From NCBI GenBank assembly GCA_029834535.1, contig JAQMWT010000464.1, positions 1 to 64,000 on the forward strand: 64,000 nucleotides of DNA. Direction: 5' to 3'. A model generated the notes under the pieces. It had not been told where the DNA came from, searched no databases, and saw only the letters and a program-made list of their open reading frames with translations. Position 1 is the stretch's first letter; every line of letters starts with the position of its first letter. Shown piece after piece: positions 1-9,219 of this stretch. This DNA is from Chrysophaeum taylorii. Its lineage: Eukaryota > Sar > Pelagophyceae > Pelagomonadales > Pelagomonadaceae. The translations under genes were made by a program, and so were the position numbers.

Positions 1-429
1 AGAAGGGGGCGGTCGATGTGAATCACCTTTATATAGCTAGGTGCGTCGTCCCTGTGTATCGCTACGTGTGCCCAGGGTAACGGTGCGTGCCCCGCACCAA
101 AAAAAAGCGCCCGTTTCCTTTTCCTAGGCGCTCCCGGTACCGAGGCCGTATCGAAGAAGAAGAAGAAGAAGAAGAAGCGGAGTTGAAATCGCCGTGATCG
201 CGGCGAGAAGCTGGCACTGATTTTATTACCCGGGCTTTGGAAAATTTTATTACTTCGGCGGCGTTTTAGGCCGTTTCCCGCGTCACCGGAGGTGGCGGGC
301 CTCACGCGCGTTTCCCATCAGCTCGCCATCGTGCCAGTCCCCCTGGCCTGCGCGTATCCTACGTTTTTACTAATGGATGCGTATATAGTGATAAAGCACA
401 CAACAAATAAAATGATGATTATAGTAGAG
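1..429. other. Non-coding edge with a (GAA)n run
   Basis: No coding region is supported here. A short GAA microsatellite lies at about 153-178. The rest is mixed-composition sequence without a recognisable element end. Confidence 0.5.
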
Positions 430-3400
430 TCGAGCTATTCGGTGCATTCATAGCCTGCCAAGGGGGAACCTGGCTTCCTGTCGCTTTCATCGACGCGGCA
501 GAAGGCGCGGGAGCTTTTCTTTACCCGGTTCCCATGCTTTCCAATAGCAATAGGGTCGCTTTTCTTGCAGCGGCCACAGCGGCGACATGCGGGGTTCGTA
601 TGAGTGTTAGCCAGATTCTGGCCGGGCCGCCGGGGCACGGACAGACTATGTGTGGGAGCAGCGGGAGCAGCAGACTGAGTAGGCTCAGGCTCATGCCGCA
701 GCTGACTGCGGGCGACCTGAATGTCGGGCACGGTAATGCGACAGGAGGTTGGTAGCTTCGGAGGCACCACGGCGGCTTCAGTGGCAGTGGACGTATCGGC
801 ATGCTCCTCGATGAAAGGTGAATCCTTCCTTGGCTCCTCCGATCCGCCACGGGCCTATGGCAGTCGGGGTGCGGGATCTTGAAAGGCGGCGCTCCCTTCA
901 GTCGTGAGGGATCACGTAGCTCGGCTTGGAGCTGGACATTCTCGTCACGCACAGTGGACGGCGGCTTGTTCGGCGCAGGACCAGCGACTGTGCATGCAAT
1001 ATTCAAAACCTTGGCTGCCGCTCCTTGCCATATTCGCGCAAGAGGCCCGCATTCTTCCGGAAAGAAATCCTGCTCGAAAAGTCTCGGCGCGAGACTCGAG
1101 AGCCTAGACTTGATTCTCCCACCAGTCAGCAAACTCCTCGGAGTAATTGATAGCGTCGTGCACGTTGGCACTTGAGGATATATTGTTCATGAAACGCCGG
1201 TAGTTTGATTTGAACAGGTCTTTCTTTCTCCGCCGTTGTTGTTGAAATCTGCGTAACCGGGATAACGTATCCCTCGGCTGTGCCCGCCCACCAGCGCAAT
1301 GCCCCAGGCAGCGTCGATCGCCACAAGACAACATCATCAGACTCGCAAATATCATCGTCGTCATCACCGACATCGACCTTCGCCTCGTCCTCATTCGCAT
1401 CGTCGCGAGAGTTGGCGACATAGAACTGGTCGTTTGTGGAAGCAAAATCCCCCGAGTTGCAAAACAAAGAATGGATGCGCCGGCCTGTCATACCACGAAG
1501 CTGTCGTCTCTTGAATTCCCTCGATCAACCAAAGACTGTAGAAGCAGCCGCGGTACATCGGCGGCAGGTCACCGTTGTCCACAACCATCTCGTTGTTCCA
1601 GCGGTAGTTGACTCCGCGAACGAGGTTGATGCAGAGACGCGGCGAGTGCGACGCGAGTGCCACCAGATTTCGTCGCCGCAAGTGAAAATAATGGTATCCT
1701 TCCAGCTGTCAAGTTCCACGAATAGTGCAGTAAACAAACAGGATGCCCGTCGCGAGTAATCTTGCAGACAAAATAGTAATTGAGCTCTGGGTGATCCGAT
1801 AGACACCCACGTCGAACGTGTCCAATGATTGCGCGATATATATTCGCGCCACGTCTGATTGGTGAAGAGCTGCTTACCAGTAGAGGCGTCGACGCAGTTC
1901 GCGAAAAGTTCGACGACCTTTGCCAGCTCGGCCTCCAGTACATCCGGCGGTGGGACCGTGCGCCGCACCCTACGCGCAAAGTAGGAATAGTTTTCGCGAT
2001 ATCGACGACTCTCGACATACTCCTCCGCAAGACGCTCCAATTCACCGTCGGACAAAGACGTTGACTACTTTCGCCGCCGTCGAATCGAACGTAGCGGCCT
2101 TTCATCAAGAACATCTTCGTCATTGACAACGAAGAACGCATCTCGAAGCCTGCCTGCCTGCTAAGGAAATGGTCTTGTGCACCGTGTGACTTTCGAAGCG
2201 CCCGCTGCTGCAATCGCATCATAGCATGAATTCAGTCGAGCTTTATGCCGCGAACAAGGCGCCGGTTTTCTTTCGCAGCCGAGCCTCTAAGACCAGGATC
2301 GAGTTCCACTGCTGGCGACTTGGACATCACAACCGCCATTATCTGGTGTCATCTCCGTCCAAGTCTCCGTTCGCAGCCGCGTCCGGTAGCCGAATCTCGT
2401 CAAGCTCCTCTTCGCGCACGGCGGCGTCGTCAGTTGACTTTATCGCGTGGCTGCTTCCTTGGTTGAATTCGCCATTTAGCCAACGAATGACCTCCTCGAG
2501 GCGGCTGAAATAGATGTCGCCATCGTCGTCACCCTCGTCTGCTGCTGACGTATTATAGTCAGCTAACTCGCGCTCTCAGCCGGGGCACAAAATCAGAGCT
2601 GAGGAGAAGAAAGCTGCGAACGCCTACGCTTGATTTTGTGCAAACGAAACGACAAAGCTGCACCATTTCCCCAAGTAAGTAGAGTACCCACATGCCTTGA
2701 TGCGACGGACTGCGGAGTCCAGCCACCGCGGTTGAAGTGGCTACCTATTGAATTTCTTCGCGAAACCGGCGACGCCCTGCACGCTGGTGTTGGCAAATAT
2801 TTTGGGTTTCCAATGCTCGGCTGGGGACGACGATGGGATGTGCTCGGGTTTGAGCCCAATCGTCGATCGCGAACTTATTGAAGAGTGCGGATCAAGACGG
2901 TTTTCGAAGTCAAGACGTGCGAGTTCCAAGTGACCGTCGGGCGTGAAATAAGGGAGCGCAAAGGCGTCTCTGGAGATGAGGCATGCCGGCCGCGGTATCT
3001 CACTCACCTCGAGATATCTATCATTAGATCGATCCGGCGTGCCTCGTTGAACGAACTACTCGCTGTTGATTGAGAGAGAGCTTCGCGACGCCCTGGTCAG
3101 CTTGGTCGATCTTGATGTCGTGCGACGACGATAGCGCCCTCTTGCCGGAAACCGACGACAACGTCGTGACTTCCTTCGGTGTGGTGCCGCACGAGCGTTC
3201 ATCCGCTACAGAAGTGCGGCGGTGGTGCCTTGACTTACGGTTGATTGATTTCAGAGGTCGTAGTTTGGAATCAGGTGAAAATCATGGGCGAGGAGCGGAG
3301 GGAGACCTCCCTGCCGAAAAATCAACTCCGAACCTCTGTTCGTGTCCATCCTAGCTTCGAATAGAGAAAAAAACCTAGATTTTCGTAGAGCACGTAAGAA

Positions 3401-3560
3401 TCTTCCATGCTCAGCCCCATTGTCGGCGCCGCTTCCATCGGACGTGGTTCGCCTGCCGCTGTGCAAAATCGTCCAAATGGTGCAACCAAAGTCCGCGAGG
3501 TCCTTCGAGCTCTCTTTCAAGTTCGCTCCATTATCTTCTTGTGTCATTCTCCATCTGGAG
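430..3560 (-). pseudogene. Decayed transposable-element-like coding sequence, class unknown
   Basis: The minus strand carries protein-like stretches in several frames. Examples are HVRRGCLSDHPELNYYF, a segment with SPRLCINLVRGVNYRWN followed by GCFYSLWLIE, and an acidic tract rich in Asp. Their order and spacing look like one ancestral protein, but no long frame survives, so it is treated as a fossil with many breaks. The HVRRGCLSD and NYRWN-type segments remind me of repetitive transposon-like proteins in other aquatic eukaryotes; I cannot name the superfamily. It could instead be a dead host gene. No terminal repeats were found. Confidence 0.35.
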
Positions 3561-4430
3561 TACCGCGAATCCAGCCGACGCCAGCTTTGATCCGTTTGCC
3601 GCTTTTAAGCCAGCCACATTGACGCTTTAGACATCGGCACTCTCGTGCTTTTATCAGCAAGTCCGATGCTGTCCGTGAGATATCACGTGATGCTATCAAC
3701 GACTGGCCTCCTCCTGAACCAGATAATAATTTGGATGTAGCTGGCCGTGTGACCTCTGGTCTGCCCGTAGCTGTCTTTCATGTCTACTCCCAAGCCGCCA
3801 TGGCCCTTTCGGTTGCTACTGATACAGAAGCCCACACACAGTTGCTTTCGCTGATGACGACATAGAACAATCCTCTTTCATATGTCTGATCACGGTACAG
3901 ATGGCGCCGCTCAAGCGTGCACAGTCCTTTTCTCTAAAATTGTCTGACTCTCGACATACAAGACAAGTCGAGGAGGTACACATGCGCATACGCAAGAGAA
4001 ACGAACAAAATATAATAAATAAACACAAAGACTTCTTGTCACCTCATCACTAAGCCTCATCCTGTCCGTTGAGATCGCTATCTCTCCCTTGCTTTCTGAT
4101 CCGCCGTTTCCACGAAGAGTTTAGTCCCGGTTTCTGTGCTCTCACCGCTCAGTTCGTGGAATAGCGCACCCCGTAGGTACGTAGACATACCTCTACACCG
4201 TAGGTTCCTGTCTGTATGCCATCTGTCGTGTGCTGAGGCTAGTAAAACCTAAACGGCTTGTGGTCTCAGAACCCTTCTATGGCGGCACAGAAAAATAACC
4301 TTCCCGACCCCCGGGTGACAGACAAAGAGGGTACTCACCGACTCGTCCTAGACCTCACTGAACGAGGAAAACACGGACTCGGGGTCGGATATGCTCGCCA
4401 CACACCTTGCTCGCGCTCACCAAGCCTCTC
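3561..4430. other. Gene-poor stretch with one short coding-like segment
   Basis: No complete gene is supported. The plus strand at about 3658-3864 reads open for roughly 68 codons with protein-like composition (it includes DWPPPEPDNNLDVAGRVTSG). It has no convincing start and no recognised family, so it may be an exon or a fragment. The rest shows nothing recognisable. Confidence 0.3.
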
Positions 4431-4439
4431 AACAAGATG

Positions 4440-4605
4440 GAGAGATGGTATATGATAGCAAGAATACTACAAGAATACTGCAAGAATGCTTCTCACAAGA
4501 GAGAGGTATGATGTCACTAGGAAGATAGGGAAAGGCGTCCCGTTGAGCCGGTATCAAGCTTCGAGAGAGGGGGGTAAGCCTTAGCGGTCAGGAGTTGCCG
4601 CCACA
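4440..4605 (-). repeat. LTR-like relic related to the Ty3/gypsy element at 55.7 kb
   Basis: Read on the minus strand, position 4605 begins TGTGGCGGCAACTCC, followed a little later by AAGGCTTACCCC and by a TGACATCAT motif. The same landmarks in the same order follow the end of the gypsy pol region at 55652 and below. This suggests a solo LTR or the start of a 3' LTR from a related element. The outer end cannot be fixed. The piece lies about 200 bp beyond the stop codon of the neighbouring host gene. Confidence 0.45.
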
Positions 4606-4806
4606 CCTTCATTTGCCAGACGCACTCGGTGAGGCGGGGTGGTTTTCCCACCCTATGGTTGCTAGGATGATCACTCGTAGTGAGGATTCGTGTGAGAGTC
4701 GCGATCCTTTGCACGCACTTTGGCCGAGAAAGAAATCCGCAGCATGAAAGAGGATATGTGTTCGGCTCGTCAGACTGTGTCGGAGACTTATTCTCGATCC
4801 AGAACC

Positions 4807-5955
4807 TCAATTTTGCTTGATGCAGAGCACAACTTCTTTCGATGACCTTTTTTTCTTTGCATCGAGCTCGGGCGCGGCTTGTGCTCGGAAGTAGGCCTTC
4901 CCGCGGTAGAAGGCAAAGCCGCCGCGATCCTGTCGACCGACACAGAAGTCGAATGCCGGGGTCAAGTCACCGTCGTTGATAGAAAGCACGTCGGCATCGT
5001 GCCCAGCGAACGAGTCTTGGCCAAGGTAAATGTGGAAGCGGTTGTCGCAGCAAGAGGCGGCCTTAGCGGCGAGAAAGCAGCCGCGAAGTCTTTCATAAGC
5101 AGCAGAATTCCAGCCTCGAGCATGAACTTCGCGGCCACTATCGTCAAGCAGAAGTCGGGCAAGAAAGCGCGGGGCGGAATCAAAAAATTCACGGGCCTTG
5201 TTCTCGGTCTTGAAGGAGAAGCACTGAGCGTTTCCCGCACCTTCCTCGGTCAACACGAGCCAGTTCTTCTTGGCCAAACCAGCTGTTACGCTCTCTTCAC
5301 GGTTGGGATGGTTTTTCGAGGATTTGTTGTACGCATTTTTCTCCAACATGAGTCCCACACCGATACCGGCAGCTCCGAAGACAACAGCTCCAGAGCACGC
5401 AATGCCAGTAGCAGCCATCGTTGAGAGGCCGACGGCCCCGATCGATTGGAGCGTTGCCACGGTTCCACCGGCCACTACACCCCCACCCGAAGCAATAGCC
5501 TCAGCTGCCATCATAGCTGCAGCCGGAGATCCTGCTGCAATCCCCGCTGACGTGAAACCACATGCAGAAACCGCAGCCGTCGTCGCCAGCGGTGCGGCGA
5601 CTGCCCCCGCCAACCCACCACTCACTCCCGCCGCAGTCACGACGTCGACCCCTTTTTTCTCGCCATTTCCCCCATCTCCCTGTCCATCAGCCGCCGCTGT
5701 CACGACGTCGACCCCTTTTGTCTCGACATTTTCCCCATCTCCCTGTCCATCAGCCGCCGCTGTCACGACGTCGACCCCTTTTGTCTCGACATTTTCCCCA
5801 TCTCCCTGTCCATCAGCAGCCGAAAATCCCAAACGAGAAAGCGCATCTCTCGCGCGGTCGCGGAGCTCCGTCTTTTCGATGCATCCCTCGCTGCTTAACC
5901 CAGCACGCGCAATCAAGTCCTTGAGCTCCTGCACGGACATAGCGTTCACGTCCAT
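4807..5955 (-). CDS. Ifi-6-16 (ISG12-like) domain protein with SAP-like N terminus
   Basis: A 382-residue protein. Residues about 5-40 (SVQELKDLIARAGLSSEG...) resemble a SAP-like or ARMET-C-type helical module. Residues about 45-107 are three copies of a 21-residue acidic repeat (ADGQGDGENVETKGVDVV type). Residues about 108-205 form a Gly/Ala-rich hydrophobic block containing GFTSAGIAAGSPAA and IASGGGVVAGGTVATLQS, which matches the Ifi-6-16/ISG12 family signature. Animal family members are small mitochondrial or other membrane proteins linked to apoptosis and innate responses; the role in algae is unknown. The C-terminal 175 residues are soluble-looking and unrecognised. The start at MDVNAMS is the only Met before the SAP-like module. 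It stands alone next to transposon debris. Confidence 0.8.
   Translation of the reverse strand: MDVNAMSVQELKDLIARAGLSSEGCIEKTELRDRARDALSRLGFSAADGQGDGENVETKGVDVVTAAADGQGDGENVETKGVDVVTAAADGQGDGGNGEKKGVDVVTAAGVSGGLAGAVAAPLATTAAVSACGFTSAGIAAGSPAAAMMAAEAIASGGGVVAGGTVATLQSIGAVGLSTMAATGIACSGAVVFGAAGIGVGLMLEKNAYNKSSKNHPNREESVTAGLAKKNWLVLTEEGAGNAQCFSFKTENKAREFFDSAPRFLARLLLDDSGREVHARGWNSAAYERLRGCFLAAKAASCCDNRFHIYLGQDSFAGHDADVLSINDGDLTPAFDFCVGRQDRGGFAFYRGKAYFRAQAAPELDAKKKRSSKEVVLCIKQN
5641..5829. repeat. 63-bp tandem repeat, three units, in frame
   Basis: Three consecutive 63-bp units begin with GACGTCGACCCC at 5641, 5704 and 5767. They encode the 21-residue repeats of the Ifi-6-16 domain protein. Units two and three are nearly identical, while unit one carries several differences. 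The unit length is a multiple of three, so copy changes keep the frame. Confidence 0.9.
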
Positions 5956-6253
5956 AGTCTGGCATAGATTCTGAGAGAACGCTTTTTGGAGAGCTCGTGG
6001 CCCGGGGTTAAAAAAGGTCGACTGTTAAGGCGGGGGGGCGGCGGTACAAGGAAAACAGGCTGCGACAGCACGAATCAAAGGAGGGTCGCGCACTTACCCT
6101 CCCACAGCTGTCCTCGTCAACTCGAGGATGCCGATCGCGCAGTGGCATTTTCTCGGAGACGCGACACAACTACCGACGACAGATCGCCAACCAGCTTCTC
6201 GCGGTCTGTTCGATTGCTTTGTGTGGTAGAAAAGTTCCGAATAATAATAAGAG
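5956..6253. other. Upstream region of the Ifi-6-16 protein gene
   Basis: About 300 bp between the start of the minus-strand gene and Helitron copy A. It must hold the promoter of that gene. I see no TATA-like box or other motif that I can defend. Confidence 0.3.
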
Positions 6254-7542
6254 AAGTGCAGGCCAGTAAGTACACCTAGTCCCAATCTCTAACCCCAGTA
6301 AGTTCACCTGGTCCCGTTACGTTCACCTGGTCAGTAAGTTCGCCTAGTTAGGGTCGGATAAGAAAACGAGACTAGCCCGCGCTACAACGACGGGTCCTAC
6401 AACGCGTGGGCTTTTTCCTTTTTTTGCGTGAGGGGACGAAAGGATGCCGACTTCACTATGGGGACTAGTTCCATCGCGACGATCTCGCGGCGTGGCGGCA
6501 CATACTGCTTGAGTACAAATGAACATAGCTCAGCGATCCGTTGAGTATGTCTTAGTACAAACTGAAACATAGTTAACGGCTCGTACGAACTTTCTTATCC
6601 GACCCTGGCCTAGTCCCAATCTCTAACCCCAGTAAGTTCGGCGTAAACCCACTCGCCCCACTCTCCTTTGAGCTCGTCGCTCTCACCCCCGCCAACCCAA
6701 GCTGCTTTGATCCGCACGCGCCGCCAACCCTTGAGTTTACTCTAAAAACCCCAGTAAGTTCACCTGGTCTCAGTAAGTTCACCTGGTCACTCAGCTCACC
6801 TAGTCCCAATCTCTAACCCCAGTAAGTTCACCTGGTCCCAGTAAGTTCACCTACAGTGCGCGTGTATACGCCGTGAGGGGGCTTATCGGTATTGCGCAGC
6901 ACGTGTGGGGTATGGTGGAGTCGTCGACCCAGAAGAGGATATCCTCGGGGTTGCCGATCGACAGAGAGCCACGTAGAGCTGGACGTGGCAGAAGACGGGC
7001 TTCGCCAAGAGGACGCCGACCTCGCGGGGCGTCAGGCCCTGGCTCTTGGTGATCGTTTGGCGTCGGCGGGCCTCAAGGGATACAGGTCGGAGGAGCCTCG
7101 GTGACAACGACACGATCGATCATGTATCTGGTACCGTTGCAGTGGCCGTGCGACGGGTCGAGGTTGCGAAGACTTTAAGCTCGCGATCAAAGTCAGCATG
7201 CCGTTGGTTGTCAGGGAGTCGAAAACTCGACTCTTGAGAGCGAGGCGTCGTCTTCCGACCCAACCTAGTCGGCCGAAAAGAACTCCGACGCCTCGTCTCC
7301 GGGAAAAAAAGGCCGCGGTCATACGCGCGTTGTCAGCATCGACAACATCGTTTCGACGGGGCGTGAGAATGGCGCGCTGAAAGAGCCGCCGCGGGTTGTG
7401 GAAACAGTCTGCGAGGTCGCCGTAGATGGCTTGGAGGATCAATGCCTGCCTGGCTCGCGGGCCTACCTGATCCTTACCCTAAATCAAGGGACCCACAAAC
7501 CCACCCACATCCTTCATGCTCCCCACACTAGGGTCCGAGGAT
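6254..7542 (-). mobile_element. Helitron-like copy A (helicase remnant plus 3' repeats)
   Basis: On the minus strand the right half encodes pieces of a PIF1-type Helitron helicase. AILTPRRNDVVDADNARM and LTTNGMLTL lie at about 7390-7150, and TITKSQGLTPREVGVL with QLYVALCRS at about 7060-6940. These are the motif V (KSQG) and motif VI (YVALSR) regions. The two pieces lie in different frames, and no Rep/HUH domain is present, so the copy is non-autonomous. Toward its 3' end (6254-6850) it has tandem units of the type AACTTACTGGGACCAGGTG and ends with TGGCCTGCACTT. A MITE interrupts the repeats. Its 5' part continues at 12984 after a 5.4-kb insertion. Confidence 0.7.
6349..6607. mobile_element. 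hAT-like MITE, copy 1
   Basis: A 259-bp element with terminal inverted repeats AGGGTCGGATAAGAAA at the left and its complement at the right. The left flank CGCCTAGT and the right flank GCCTAGT form a 7-8 bp target duplication within the Helitron repeat unit (CACCTAGTCCC). The CAGGG-type TIR and duplication length fit the hAT superfamily. It has no credible coding capacity. A second copy in opposite orientation lies at 12726-12983. Confidence 0.7.
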
Positions 7543-7607
7543 GGATGACGTCATTCACATTATCCCCTAACACTCCCCCCAAACCTCCGCCTAAATCTAA
7601 CAATACA
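7543..7607. other. Left end of the block inserted into Helitron copy A
   Basis: Helitron copy A stops after CTCCCCACAC at 7542 and resumes with CACACCCCCCC at about 12988. The intervening block therefore starts here with TAGGGTCCGAGGATGG, which resembles the MITE terminus only in its first bases. It hosts the copia insertion 65 bp in. The identity of the block apart from copia and MITE copy 2 (roughly 145 bp) is unknown. Confidence 0.5.
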
Positions 7608-7703
7608 TGTGAGGAAGCTATGATACTTACCCCTGCACCACGTATCCAGTATCCTTACGTCTTTCTCTTATCGCTAGTCTAACGCCTCATACCATTCGTA
7701 ACA
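7608..7703 (+). repeat. 5' LTR of the copia element
   Basis: A 96-bp terminal repeat beginning TGTGAGGAAGC and ending TTCGTAACA. It is identical to the copy at 12551-12646. It is short for an LTR but has the canonical TG...CA ends. Confidence 0.93.
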
Positions 7704-7716
7704 TGGTAGCAGCTGG
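7704..7716 (+). promoter_or_regulatory. Primer-binding site of the copia element
   Basis: TGGTAGCAGCTGG directly follows the 5' LTR and resembles the usual copia primer site TGGTATCAGAGC, which pairs with the 3' part of initiator methionine tRNA. The position immediately after the LTR supports the call. Confidence 0.75.
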
Positions 7717-7814
7717 TGTCCGTCACGGTCGCACGACCGCTTGACTTCCCGGACAACAGCGACTCCTCCTCGGCTTCAGTTCATTGCTACGTGTTCGGTT
7801 CGTTATCGTTTATC

Positions 7815-8760
7815 ATGTCCTCGATCGAAATTAAGGATAGCAAGCTTTCGCAAAAACTCGATGCTTTCAGTGGTGAGCGACATCTTTTTCACCAATGGAC
7901 CCGGCGCCTGGAAAACATGATCATTTCCACCGGTGATCGCATTATCTTGACCACTGACACTTGGACTAGCATTTCCGCTTCTGGCTGCTCTGAAGAAGAA
8001 TTTGGTCTCAAGCAGCAACGCTGGTACAGTGCACTCTTCATGGCACTACCAATGCATGATACTGATCGTGCGGATATCCGTGAAAACCGCGATATGAACT
8101 TCACGCGGCTTTACAAACGCATTACTGATGTTTACATGGGTCATGGAGATCGTGTCGCTCAGTCTGCAATTGCTTCATTGCATTCCTTGGTGTGCAATAA
8201 CATCGATGAACTTGAGTCCTTTCTTAACAAGTTCATCACTGGTGTTCAAGTTGCTCGGCATCATCAAGATTTCCCTGACTCAACTGCATTGCAGTTGCTT
8301 CAAACGAAAATCCCCGACTCGCTCTTGTCTAAGGATCTCATTGCACTTGATCCTAAATTGCGCACATATGATGGTTTCGTTGATCGCCTCCACAGTAAAG
8401 TTTTTGATTATCTTCAGACCAAGTCTATGCACGTCCATGCTACGTTCCGTGAAAGTCCCCGTCATCGTGAACGTTCCAACTTTTATGGTCGCCATCCTTC
8501 TGAAAAGTATTTTCATTGCTTCAATGCTTTGCGCTCTCAACAACGTTCTAGCCCACGCCCCTCTTTTCGATCATCATTCCGTCACCCACCTTCATCTTCA
8601 CGTGGTTTTCATCGCAAGCGCCAACGCCATACTGATCTTTGTCACTTTTGTGGTATTCCTGGCCATCACCAGAAAGATTGTCATAAGCGTCAGCGCTATT
8701 TGCACTCACAAGCTACCGCCCGCCCACGGCATCAACACCAATACCCACGTCGGTTGCATT
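7815..8760 (+). mobile_element. gag: gag region of the copia element
   Basis: The region encodes a copia-type Gag: an N-terminal helical domain beginning MSSIEIKDSKLSQKLDAFSG, then a basic, Arg/Ser/His-rich stretch, then one CCHC zinc knuckle (CHFCGIPGHHQKDC) that would bind the RNA genome. The upstream Met at 7716 is in frame, but the Met at 7815 fits the family start better. It is treated as part of a fossil element. Confidence 0.85.
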
Positions 8761-9219
8761 CCCAATACCCACCTCGGTCCACTCCCCAATACCCACCTAG
8801 GCCCCATCCACCCTTCTACCAACACCATCTTTTCACCCCCAATCCACCCTTGCCACCATCCGTGGTCTTCCTTCTCCTGCACCCACTCCTTCCGCCCCTC
8901 ATGGTATACATGTCGCGTTTCCGCATACCCTCATCTCTCCTGGCCTTGGTGACAAACGGATTCTTTCGGATCATTCCCTTGAACAAGTTGGTTACGATTG
9001 CCACACCATTCAGGCCGTTGATCCTGCTTATCCGCAACGTATTTTACGTCACCGCCAAACGCATCACGTTATTCCCCTGCTTCGTCGCTGTGGTCTTCTT
9101 TTGATCGTCTGTTGGATCGGCAATACGACCGCTGCGCCCTACACGGACTACGTTTCACCTTTTGTGGCATTTTCTTCTTCCCCTCGTGTCCATGATCCTT
9201 GTGCGTTTCCCGCTGTGTC

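Noticed and set aside
6344-6526. 60-residue frame in MITE copy 1, repeated in copy 2 (12807-13073)
   Set aside because: Conserved only because the two MITE copies are nearly identical DNA; its composition is not protein-like.
6270-6860. CAGTAAGTTCACC units as repeated splice donors or introner elements
   Set aside because: CAGTAAGT resembles a donor, but the units lie on the strand opposite to the Helitron, with no paired acceptor and no host exon around them.
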